NCBI GenBank assembly: GCA_037176725.1
Contig: JAZBRS010000074.1
Span: forward strand, 65,538,001-65,602,000
Origin: Posidonia oceanica
Lineage: Eukaryota; Streptophyta; Magnoliopsida; Alismatales; Posidoniaceae
Direction: 5' to 3'
Length of the DNA: 64,000 bases
Below, piece after piece: positions 11,850-22,849 of this stretch; within the stretch, counting starts at the first letter, position 1; each line of letters starts with the position of its first letter. The notes beneath the pieces were generated by a model. The model saw only the letters and a program-made list of their open reading frames with translations, had not been told where the DNA came from and did not search any database. Made by a program: the position numbers and the translations under genes.

Positions 11850-12831
11850 AGAGAAGTTCACATTCTTGCAACTCCAGATCAAGGTAAAATCAAACATCAC
11901 TCTAAGCCAAACATGCAAAAATTTGAACTAGGAGAAACAACAATATAAAAAGAATGCAAGAAAAATTGATGTTGTTCACCTAGACAGAGACACACTTCTC
12001 TCCATAAATAGACTCTCTAGAGACCATGTTCTTGGTGCAAAGCACATACAATAACAAGGATAAAATTACTTGCAAGAGAACAAATCCTCCTGATAGGAGA
12101 AGATAGGAGACGACAGAAGAAAAAAATGGCAACAACCCAAGAAAAAGCAAGAAATTGAGGAGAGGAAAATAAAGCAAAAAAGAATTTTTTTACCTCTTCA
12201 AGCTCCTTTTCCATGTTGACATATTAACAATTCCCAAGGTCATTAGAGTTTCAAAATCCTTTTCCATGTCGGCACCCATGAAAACCCTTGCAAAAGGGAA
12301 GAAGAGGAGAAAAAACAAAAACAAAAAACTAAAACCCTAGAGAGGAAAGATGAAACAAGAAACAAAAAAAGAAAAACCCTACAAAGGAATCGAGGAGAAA
12401 GAAAGACAGACCTGGAGAAGCTGCTCCTCATAGGTAGATAGATTGGAAGCGAGTTCATCGGTGCCAAACAAGAGACGCTTCGGCTTCCATTAGGGTTAGG
12501 GATTCACTCTGGCTATGTCTAGGAATAATGGCAGAAGAAGCGGTAGCAGCGGTGATCCAGACGATAGAGGGCTCAACAAATTCCAATATTGAGTGGGGCA
12601 GAGGATGGGTTGTGGGAGTTTGAAGGTTTGGGTAGTGGATTTTGAGGAAGGGGAGGAAGAAATAGAGAGGAAGGGTTTGGGTTTCAAGGGGATTTGGGAG
12701 AAGTTGGAAAGGAATAAAGGAAAAGAGGGAAAAGACCCGCATTTTTGTTTTGCGAGGACATCCTCGCTAAAGGTTTGCGAGGACATGTTCTCGCAAAACA
12801 TGTCCTCACTAATCCTGAAATTCTAGTAGTG
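11850..12831. mobile_element. Truncated CACTA (CMC) transposon end
   Basis: The right end, read inward on the - strand, starts CACTACTAGAATTTCAGG, the terminal signature of CACTA elements. Subterminal repeats follow at 12751-12811: GCGAGGACAT in both orientations, including the palindromic gcgaggacatcctcgc. The partner end was not found, and an LTR abuts the left side. The interior looks gene-derived (next entry) and no transposase is seen, so this is a non-autonomous or broken copy. Confidence 0.55.
12190..12490 (-). pseudogene. SPF30-like gene fragment inside the CACTA element
   Basis: On the - strand, an ATG at 12490 follows a ccctaaccct leader. Shortly after it, one frame reads DELASNLSTYEEQLL and ends at CAG before GT (12412/12411), like a first exon. 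About 200 bp further on, MEKELEE is followed by GTAAAA, like the end of a second exon. Both segments resemble the N terminus of plant SPF30 (survival-of-motor-neuron-related splicing factor 30), where ELASNLSTYK... precedes ...DMEKEL.EVI. The ATG frame and the ELASNL frame differ by one base, so the copy is frameshifted. I read it as a captured, broken piece of a host gene. Identification rests on memory of the family. Confidence 0.42.
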
Positions 12832-13589
12832 AATAGTCCCTTTGAATCTTGACTTTGAGAATGTATGTTGCCTCAACCATATCTTTCATCTCAAAAGTAG
12901 ATGACAACCATTCTTTATTGGTAATGAGAAACTCCTTGCTATTTCTAGCTAGGAGGATATCATCTACATATAGAGATATTATCACAAATTTATCCTCAGA
13001 TCATTTGACATACACACAGTGATCCTCATCAATCATCATAAACCCATAGGAATCTATGGCTCGATGAAATCTCAAATACCACTATCTAGATGATTGTTTT
13101 AGGCCATAAATTGATTTGTGAAGCTTACAAACTTTTTGTTCTTGGCACTTCACAAGGAATCCTATCAGTTGTTCCATATAGATTTCATCATCTAGTTATA
13201 CATTGAGAAAAGTTGTCTTAACATCCATTTAATGCAATTCTAAATCTAAGTTTGCAACTATAGCCAAAATAAAACGAATAAAGGCAAATCTCACAACTGG
13301 TGAGAAGGTTTCTTCATAATCTATACCCTCTTATTGAGTGAAACCTTTCGCCACTAAATGTGCCTCATATCTTTCAATGGATCCATTTGCATTGCACTTT
13401 ATTTTGAGAACCCATTTGTTCCCAATTGCTTTGCGACCAGTAGGAAGATTAATGAAGTCCCAGACCAGATTTGATCTCATTGACTCAATTTCGTCTTCCA
13501 TTGCGTTTCTCCATTATTCCTTTGCAGGGCATGAGAGAGCCTCCTTTATAGTTTTAGGCTCATCTTCATCTTATATTGTGATCATAAAA
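12832..13589 (-). pseudogene. Ty1/copia reverse transcriptase fragment
   Basis: Read on the - strand, the sequence encodes the copia RT signature IYGLKQSSR (near 13080-13120) followed by a CVYVK segment and the catalytic YVDDILLA (around 12955-12972). Several stop codons interrupt it, for example after KQSSR and after CVYVK. Both ends are cut: the CACTA terminus on one side, and an LTR-like TGTAACGACCCC block on the other. It is a dead, domain-sized remnant. Confidence 0.85.
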
Positions 13590-16239
13590 TGTAACGACCC
13601 CGCTCGTCACACCTAACCCAACCACCTTTTTCTTTTTTCTTATCATCCAAAAATAAAATATCAACACTGAATCTAAATCCAAGGACATAATTTATGAAAT
13701 ACTACAATCAACAGAAATAAATCTAGGTCATAATATCTATCCAGAATCCTTGATGTGTGGTTGAGTGACTCTTCTCTATATGCACTAGTAAGTTGGACAA
13801 CTGTCTACCAATCTGCACCTACAAAATACCAAAAACAAGAACATGTGACTGACCATCAAAAAATCACCCAGCACACACTCCACAAAACCTAAACCCGAAA
13901 AAAAAAAACTCAAAACCACTACAAAACACCAGCTATAGATACTACTGCACTAGAAACTCCCAAAACAATTGCCTGGAACACGTGGTCCAACGTATGGGCA
14001 CATGCATGCTTCGAACACACGACACAGGGTTGCAGCCCTGTCCAACTAACACATGGGCACACACTTGTCCCAAAACCAAACCAAAACATACAAAACCTCA
14101 ATAATCCTACAAATCATAGTAGGAACACAAAACCATAGAAAAACCCAAAAACAAACCAACGGGAAACCATAAAACAATGCATTAAACTCAATGCGAACCA
14201 AAAACCACTAGAAACAGCACTTGGGTTCTCACACGGAAACTCAAGCGCATCGGAATACCAAATCATGGAAAACACATTGCACTCACTCAAGGTGATGTGC
14301 ATCTAGGAAACCATCTCAAACCAGAAAACTTGGATCTCTTAAATCTTAAGATCTGCCATCAATCCAACAAAAGCAAAATAAGCATCTCAAATATTGATGC
14401 TAAGAAACCACAACCATAGAAATCTTGATGCACCAACCCATATAGGCGTGCATATCAAAACAACACCAAAACCTCTGAAAAACTGGCATTTTATCTTGAT
14501 GCTACAAAACCACAGTAAGGCAATCCTATTGTCCAAACCAACATAAATCCTTTTAAATATATTTTTCAAAATCATTCTCTTTTCCAATCCAAAACCACAT
14601 GTATATTTGAAATCTCCGTATGCATACTTGAAATGACCACTTTATGTCAAATCAAGTCGAAAACCATCACAAATCTACAAAACCACACACACAGAGTCTA
14701 AAAACCTATCGTGTTGTCCTGTACCAAGCAACCGACACTAGCTCACAAGCAGCCGCTAAGGTGCACTGCACTACCATAGCAAAGCCACCCTGTGCATGAG
14801 CTCTCCGCTTCGGGTTCATACTCTAAAAACCCTCAAAAGTCCACACAAGGACAACACACACATAGAGTCTGTCCTCTCGACGTTCTCGGGACTATTGCAC
14901 TCGAACACATAGAGGACTTTTTGACCTCATGGTCTCGCCAGTACAACTTCTTGAGACCTTAGCCTACTCCTCTAGCTCTCAACCCTCTAAAGGTATTACT
15001 CATCCCTGGTTCGTCAGCTAGATTGTTCAACCTCTTGGTCGCTAACCTCACTCTTAGTCTTTCGGCCCTCTAAAACTACGAAACCTCAAATTCGGACTCG
15101 CACATGACCCTCTAGGGGTATCAACTGTTCCTGGCCCGTTAGTGCGATCCTACGATCCTCTTGGTTCCTCAAAAAATCACGGAAAACCACTTAGACCTCA
15201 TCTTAGAACTAACTCTCGACCATCTAGAGGTATCAATAATCCTTGGTCTGTCGACCAAATGCTTCGACCTCTCGGTCCCTCAAAACCACAAAAGCCATTG
15301 GGACCTTAGCCTAGGCAAATAACTCACGATCAACCAGAGGTATCAATCATCCCTCGCAGCTGAGCAAAACACCACAAAACATCACACAAAATACCAACCA
15401 CACCAGAACGGCACACTGCCGCACTACCCACAGCAAAATGTGTGGCCTAAGCACGCCCCTATTACGCTGGGGACTTGCGCCCCCAACCCACATTGGGGAC
15501 TCGTGCCCCTTATACATGTGGCACCCCCATGCCTTAGGTGGTAGAACAGGGCAGCCAAGACTGCACCCTACAACTGATCACATGACCCCAAAACACAAAG
15601 CATAAAATTTTGTATGACATATCAAAATGAAGATAATAAAATTATCTATCAAACACCATGAAAATTTCAAGGATCTGATATCTAAAACTCAAGATATCGG
15701 TGACAAGGCCAACACACTCTCACAGTGAACCTTGTTCACCATAAGCACACAAGCACCAATAAATCTCAAACTAAACATGGTAATTTATCCATAATTGATA
15801 TAAATCTTGCTCGAAGCTAACCTTAACAACTACAACGACTACATAGCTCTAATTCAATTAAAAGAGCATTGGAAAGTAGCACATGCATATATATATAATT
15901 CTTGCTATCAAAACAGCCACTGGAACCCAATTAACACTGCTACTGAATATTGAGATTTCGGAGCTCAAAAGTCAACTGTAAAAATTCATATCATATATCA
16001 TTGGAAAGATCTCAAAATTATATTTCTAACGTCTATTAAAACACCAAAATCCGATATCTAAATCTCAAGATATCATCAAAACAATCTACACATACAATTT
16101 TTGTGAACAGTAAATTAACTGCTAACATCACCTTTGCAAAATCATGATTTAAGTACGTAAATTCAACTAAAAATGCTATAAATCATTCTCACAGTAAGAT
16201 CATCCTAGTACTAACATTATTGCATCTCTAATTACAATT
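13590..16239. mobile_element. LTR-like block starting TGTAACGACCCC, element unidentified
   Basis: The left edge, TGTAACGACCCCGCTCG, abuts the interrupted copia RT and looks like an LTR terminus of the TGTAACGACCC type. It could equally be the inverted right end of a - strand LTR. The interior is A/C-rich without coding domains and contains a repeat of about 115 bp (listed separately). It is cut at about 16240, where element C begins. Similar A/C-rich sequence reappears at 20626-20918, so element C may have landed inside it. Confidence 0.35.
14930..15365. repeat. Tandem repeat, about 110-120-bp units, four copies
   Basis: The motif aggtatcaa or ggtatta recurs near 14991, 15114, 15223 and 15339. 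Each copy is followed by a cctggtt/ccttggt block and then a cctcttggt or cctctcggt block. The units are diverged. Confidence 0.6.
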
Positions 16240-17844
16240 AGAAGTCCTTAGTGGAGTGTGTACCTTATGTCCCCTCTTACTTGACAGACTCGTTGGTCCG
16301 TCATCGCCCTCGATACAAGGGACATCTTTGTTGCCCCTTGGAATCGTCTCACCCTCATCGGGCTGACACCCTTAACTGTCACGGGACCGCCTATGGACCT
16401 CTGCCACACCATCAGATGTGGAAGTCCCGTTGCATTCCACCCTCACAGGGCTGATAATCCCCAACTATCTGATGATGAGTCCGTCAGCTCCTCATAGGGA
16501 TGATACCCCTGACTATCGGGTGATGAGTCCGTTAACTCCTTATAGGGCTGATATCTCTAACTATCCAGTGATGAGTTTGTCAATTTATTACGCCCCTCAT
16601 CATTGCACTTTGTCATAAAGCGTCTCAATGCACTACGTAGCATTTTGTCGCATTTCTTTGCATCTCATTACATGCCATCACGTACTTTGCATGTGTCCTC
16701 AGTAGAGTCAGTACTAGCATCGCATTTTAGCATCACCCGGGCATTGCGTGCTTATAATTCGAGCCCCTTGTTCGCGTATTGCCTAAGGTAGTGTCCTCAG
16801 CACCCGCAACTCTACGTAGTTTGCTTACTTAGGATGACGTCCGCGGTAGTGCGCGGCCAAGATCGTCTTCTCGGTATCGCATGCCTGACATTGTATCATG
16901 TTGCATTACACTGCATAACATCGCATCACATTGCATCGCGCATTCGCATCGCATTTTCGCCTTACCCTAGCATTGCGTGCTTAGAAATCGAACCTCTGGT
17001 CCCGTGTGTTGCTTAAGGTAGCGTCCTCAGTACCCACAACTCCCTGCAGTCTGCCGACTTAGGACGACACCTGCGGTAGTGCACGGCCAGGATCGCCTTC
17101 TTGGCATGGCATGCTCCACATTACATCGCATAGTATATACACTGCACCACACCGCATTTGCATCACATTGCATCGCATTATATTGCATTACACTGCATTC
17201 TCATTGCGCTGTTATACTCTGTGTAGTCATCACACCAACTCCCTCATTCTGCATTCCCTGGCATTGCATGCCTAGGAATCGAACTCCTGGTTCCGCGTAC
17301 TGCTCAAGGTGGAATCTTCAGCACCCGTAGCTCCCTGCAGCCTGCCGGCTTAAGATGACACCTGCGGTGGTGCATGGCCAGGATCACTTCCTTGGCATTA
17401 CGTGCTTGACATCGCATGCACAACCCCAGCATCACATACACAACATCTGCATCGCCTTCGCTTAAAGCAAAGCTCAGCGAATGGCAACACTGTCACCAGG
17501 ACCCGGGCGGCCTAGTGACCCACATCATCGTCTGGCTTTCCTTGCACTGCCCAATGACCCGCAACATTGCATCATTTGCAACATCCTCGCATACGCATGC
17601 ATCGCCCGTGTTTCCCCCAGCGGAGTACAGCGTAATGAGCATTAGCGTAAGCATCACACCAGCATCGCACTACCGTCTGCATCATCATTTGACTCGCAGC
17701 AACAAGTTATGACTTTCGGTGTATCTATTGGATAAGTGACTCATGCCAACAGTAACATCGGCCTTCCACCGGTGTCAGGCGGGGTGTTTTGTCAATCCTG
17801 AGCCATGGTCTCGTTATGCTTGACCTCGCTCAGGGAGGGGCATC
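16240..17844 (+). mobile_element. Element C: 3' untranslated region of a Tat-type element
   Basis: This is non-coding sequence leading to a polypurine tract (cagggagggg, 17831-17840) and a 3' LTR. It contains the same short repeats seen in element B but in the opposite orientation: units of about 47 bp with the motif tgatgagtccgttaactcc at 16440-16570, and three larger units starting near 16740, 16971 and 17263 that share the gcggtagtgc.cggcc.ggatc block. The last 100 bp matches the reverse complement of 26709-26830 and 47134-47250. The 5' part of the element is missing. Confidence 0.7.
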
Positions 17845-20625
17845 TATAGATACCCCAATTTGACACCCAGTCGGCGGATTTTCATCCGGAGGAGCTTGCT
17901 TCGATCGTGGCATGGCGGACCTGAACCTCCAACTTGACCCAAAACCATCAAACTTACCCAAACCCTAACCCAGACCTAAATCCCACCTAAGCCTACCCAA
18001 TCCTAAGCCTAAGCTTTAACCTAAGCCAACTCCTAAGAAAATCCATAGGAAAACCCCTGAAACCCCTCTGGACTGTTGGACGTTGCCTGGGCCAGCGTCT
18101 AACGTAAGACGCTAGGCATGACAACGTCCTATGTTGGACGCTGTCTATGCCTGCGTATGACGTTGGACGTAGCTCAGCAGAGCGTCCAATGTGTCGGCCG
18201 TGGCAGCCCCTTTAGCCCGAGCTTCGCCGCACCCAGGGCCGTCCTTTGCTAGCTCTGCCGCTCCCCACGGACTGCCTCGCCGCTCCCTGCAGACTGCCCT
18301 GTCGCTCCCCACGGACTGCCCTGCCACTTGGCTTGCCCTAGGAACCGACCCCTCTCCTCGGAGCCGCTCGTACAAGCCACCACCCGATCACTTACTACCC
18401 GACCAAGCCACTTACTCCCTGTCAGTAGCCACCTTTCGGTGCTCTGGCATTGCGTCGCGTCGCCACCACTTGGCCACTTACTCCCTGTCAGTGGCCACTT
18501 ACTCCTTGCCACCCTACGTCACCTCTCCATTGCCCTGCCACTGTCCCCTTGTGTAGACCTCACCGAACAAAACCAAAGAACCCAACCATTCGACCCAGGT
18601 GTACGAATCCAATTCCAAAAACCAGAGCATTTCCAGAACTCCCCAGCGATCCTCAGCCTCCTCTCATGCGAGAGAGAGCCCCCTGAGCATTCCCCAGCAA
18701 CCAGGCCACTGTTGCACTCACAATAGTGCCGTCTGAGCTCACCGTCCACCAACTCCGGCCGACTCCGAGGCACACACCCGGCCCGCACCATAGGTAATTC
18801 TCTCCTCCTCGAGCGTCCCTCACTCCTCCCTCATCCTCGCGAAGCCTCACAGTCAAGCTTTGTGACTTTCCGGTCTCTCAGATGGTTGGAAACTCCATGA
18901 ACGCCGGCGGCAAGAGGGGGAGATGGGTGGAACAATCCACACACCCATTTCATGCATTGATTGCATGTTTACGTTCGTTTTTGCATGCTCATGCTTACTA
19001 GGTAGCTAGTTTTCCATTTTTAGTCGATTTGGATGCTTAATCATGCCCTGAGTTTTTTCGATCTGTTAGACGTTGAAACTGGTACATCTTACGTAAGACG
19101 CACCTTGTCACAGCGCCTAATGTCTCTGTTTGTTTTTTTTTAATATGCTTACTTACAAATGTGGTTTGGATGTTGTTTTACGTAGATTAATATGATGCTT
19201 GCTTTCTTATGAACTCTTGGATACCATGTTTTGGATCACATGTTGATTTTTGCTTGGAAATCTTTTCATATTTCAAGATATCTATCCAGGGCGTAAGACG
19301 CAAGGCTCCCTCAGCGTTTTACACTCCAGTTTACTATTTTGCAAATAACATCTTAAAATCATTTTTTCTTGGAATGTTTGCTTGATTCATGATGTACGCC
19401 AAGTTTTTATCTATCTTAAGTGGCTTACTGTTTTCCTTTATGATCCACGATCCCAAATGCATGCCATGTTTTTATGAACCTGTGTTCTCTACGTTAGACG
19501 TAGAGATTCCTGCGTCTTATGTAAGATGCAGGGGTTTCCAATGTCTAACACCATATGCATGCATTAATCCTGATTTAATGCCTACATCATGTTTTTAGGT
19601 TTGCTTGCCATTGCATCGATTTTCTAGCATGATTTACCTGTCCACAGTTGCAGCATTACATTTAAATCATTGTTTATCAAAATATGCATGCATTCTTTAA
19701 AAATCATGGACTTAGGTGTTAGACGCTGAGGATCTCAGCGTCCAACGTTAGACGTTGGTGATCTTAGTGTCCAACACTTTAACTTGCTGCACCTTGATTT
19801 CAAGCACAGATTTTGATTCGAACATCGTCTTTTGCATTTTGTCGCTTTTAGTGCATGCTCTAGTATCCATGCACGCTGCTTGATCACTGTTTTTGTTTTA
19901 CACCTTGCATCGCTTGTTTTTTCGTGGTTTTCTGCCTCGGACTTGTTTTCCATCACATGTCGCTATTCGCGTTGCATGGCTTTCTCCGGCGTTTTGGTTT
20001 CTCGCCTGCATCCATTAGAACATTGATGCTTACTGTCTAGAGTTCTTTGGAACCGAGGTATGTCCGGTTCAGAACACTGGCAGCGTTGCTGAGCACATAG
20101 GTCACATGTTTTGTTTTCCATCATGCATCATGGCATCTTAAGCATACATCCTAGCATGTAATTAAGCATACATTAATCATTTATAGCATGGCATAGCATT
20201 CCTCGCCTACGGGCATACAGTTAATGGCAAGCACTACCGACATTCCTGCATATGCGAGCGAAAAGTCTAGGAAGACCGATTCTGGGCGTATGGGGGTGCC
20301 TAACACCTTCCCCATGCGTAATAGGAGTCCTTACCCTTTCTTTGGTCTGCAATGGCCATTATGTCTTTATCCTAGGCACGAGTCATATTTTTGCATAACA
20401 TTGCACGCATTTGCATGTTTTTCATATTTTCTTCGATTTTCCTCGTCTTCTGATTTAATAGGCTAGGTGGTGACTCCGTTTTTGCTTTATCCTTTGTTTT
20501 CTTCGCATTTTCTGGTGTTTTTGAGTTGAGTGTTCTTCCTTAGATTCACCATTGGCCGTGAGCTCTTATTGGTCGGTGTGCGCGAGCTTTGGCAGCGCGC
20601 ATCGTGTCGCTAGGACGGTTACACA
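17845..20625 (+). mobile_element. Element C 3' LTR (about 2.8 kb)
   Basis: It begins TATAGATACCCC where the sister copies have TGTAGATACCCC, directly after the polypurine tract. It ends about cggttACACA. Near the right end it carries the block conserved in all copies here (20264-20341, gggggtgcctaacaccttcc) and the ggtggtgactcc motif at 20465-20477. The first part is GC-rich with repeated cgtccaacgt/cgttagacg motifs. No TGTAG or CATCA target duplication can be checked because the element is 5'-truncated. Confidence 0.75.
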
Positions 20626-20918
20626 TACCAAGCATGTGCCACTTGTACAATCCAATGCAATCTACTTGTGCCTGGAACCAAATAATCATCATGAAATACC
20701 TCCAAGATAATCCTTTTAATTATTAACAAAATCCAATGAGAACAACATCACTAACCACCAATCGCCATTAAGACCACTCTAAATATCCTCGAATTCACCA
20801 AAACTACCAACCCAAAACCAAGTGGGATAACCAATCCCAAAACCACAGGTCACAACATCCCGCACTTTGGCCCACACAAACGCACGAGCAAACCGCATCA
20901 GGAAAATGCACTGGAAAC
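20626..20918. other. A/C-rich remnant between two LTRs
   Basis: Short A/C-rich sequence without coding domains, similar in composition to 13590-16239 and possibly its continuation beyond element C. Nothing else is seen. Confidence 0.3.
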
Positions 20919-22228
20919 TGATGTTAATTTTAATATACCGCAAGTACGGTGTATTATGTAGTACGTACGCAAGTACAGTCGATCCCATAGAGAAAAGAGT
21001 AATATAGCAAAGATTAATTGTCAGATATTCAAGAAATAGTGGAGGTAATGAATATGATTAAGGATGATTGATTTAAAACAACGATAAAATTCAAAATATT
21101 AGAGAACTAGGGTTTTCAAATCCATTTATGTAAGTAAAGGATGAATGATTAAATCCACTCTCTATCTTTCTTCTAGATCTAAATAATTTAATTCAATGGC
21201 TTTTATCCTAACAAGCATAATCTATATACAGTGCACCATAGAATATCAACTAGTAGATAAAAACACACAAATTAAACTAAATCAATTGATATACATTAGA
21301 TCTAATATTATATACATGATCCTTAATTATTCTTCCTTAAGCATAGACTAAAAAGATGTAATCAATATTAGTCCATTAAAGTTTACCGATATAAGAAAGA
21401 TTCATGTAATATACATCTAGCCTAAGTAATCATGATATTAAAACATAAGAAGACAGAGAGAGATTTAATCACAACAATTGAAATTTGCATAAACTTCATG
21501 TAAATCTTAAATTTAGAATTTAGTTGCACATGGAAATGATAGAAAATAAAGACTTAAAGATAGAAATTGAAATACAAGACATAATTGAAGAGAAATGAAT
21601 TTTTATTCATAGAACCTGGGATTACAGCAAGGAGAACACTTGAAGCTCTCCAAAATAAAAAAGAAAATAAACTAAATTTGAATCTAAACCTATGGGGTGG
21701 AAGATCCTCCCATTAGATCTACAATAATGATCCTTTTATAGACTTACAAAGGCATTTCTTACGTCAAAAATAAATCCGTTTACAAAATTTAAATTATGAT
21801 TTCAAATACTAGATATTTACAACTTAAAATTGCAATGATCAAAGACTGAGTCAAAAATCTAATCTACGGGCACTTGAGAGGCACCATTTATGCAGGCACC
21901 CAAGTCATCTGGATTTTTATCTGATTTGTTTAGGTCGTTTAGATGATATTTTTCCAAGTCTTTAAACATGTGAAAATTTGAATTTAAATATTCAAAGTGG
22001 CTCCACATTCTTTGTGCGAAATTCTTTTCGTTTTTGGTTCAAATATAATATGAATTTGAATTTAGATTTAAATTCTTTTCACATTTATTCTTTTCCCTTC
22101 CTTTTTCTAAATTCTTTTTGACTCCCTAGGTTCTTGCACAATTTACACAAAACACCTTGAGTAGCATTATTTATATACAAAATAAATAAATATGAGACCT
22201 GAAATATGTAACAATAATGTGCTCATCA
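20919..22228 (-). mobile_element. Solo LTR, 1.31 kb, unrelated to the Tat family
   Basis: It is bounded by TGATGTTAATTTTAA on the left and ATGTGCTCATCA on the right, a TG...CA pair with a TGATG/CATCA inverted terminus. Read on the - strand from 22228 it has a TATAAAAGG box near 21743 and an AATAAA signal near 21605, spaced as in U3-R-U5. The segment near the left end (ataccgcaagtacgg) is the U5-type sequence of a non-coding LTR family that recurs in plant genomes. No clear 5-bp target duplication is visible. Confidence 0.6.
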
Positions 22229-22849
22229 AATACCTCTGTACCTATCTTTTGCTAGTCTTTAAGCGAAACTGACTTTAACCGAACTTAAGGAAAATAGGAA
22301 AATCCTAACTCATTTTCACAAGAATTGTGATTGCACTTAGTACATGCAACTTGCCTTTAAACCCTTAGGTTGCCTTAGTAGATGAGTGGTATCTTATGAG
22401 GGTTTGTTGTGGATCTACCTACAAAATCCAAAAAAAAGGAATAAAGAATAAAGAAAGTGATAAATAAAGAAAAGGAAAAATCTACAATATCCACATTAAC
22501 CTACACAACTGAAGAGATCCAAAGTTCTCAAGTGCCTTAATCCTCCGATTTAACCATTATTAAGAACCCTCATCTTGTCATAATAGAGACGTTGTCTTAT
22601 TTTTCATATCATCTTCTTAAAGATTACTCATGTACCTTGTGTATGTAAAATAGACTTTAGCATGAGTTTTCAAATCAAATCTTACCACCTTATCAATTTT
22701 ATTGATTCAGTGACTTGTGTCTTGCTTTCTTAGACTTTATTCTTGGCTACCCATTTAGTGAGCTTTAGGTAAGTGGATCCCAAACCAGATGGTTTTAGGT
22801 CACCAGATGTAAAGACACCCCTAAGGATTTAATCACTCGAGTAGGTATG
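22229..22849. other. AT-rich remnant left of element A
   Basis: No coding domain or repeat was recognised. It might be internal sequence of the adjacent 1.3-kb LTR family or of older host sequence. It ends at the TGTAG terminus of the element A LTR. Confidence 0.3.

Noticed and set aside
13919..14587. Short - strand frames with Cys and Trp
   Set aside because: They lie in A/C-rich LTR-like sequence; each is under 70 codons with no homology I can see.
18145..18856. GC-rich frames in the element C LTR
   Set aside because: Same position as the GC-rich segment of the other LTRs; frames are not conserved.
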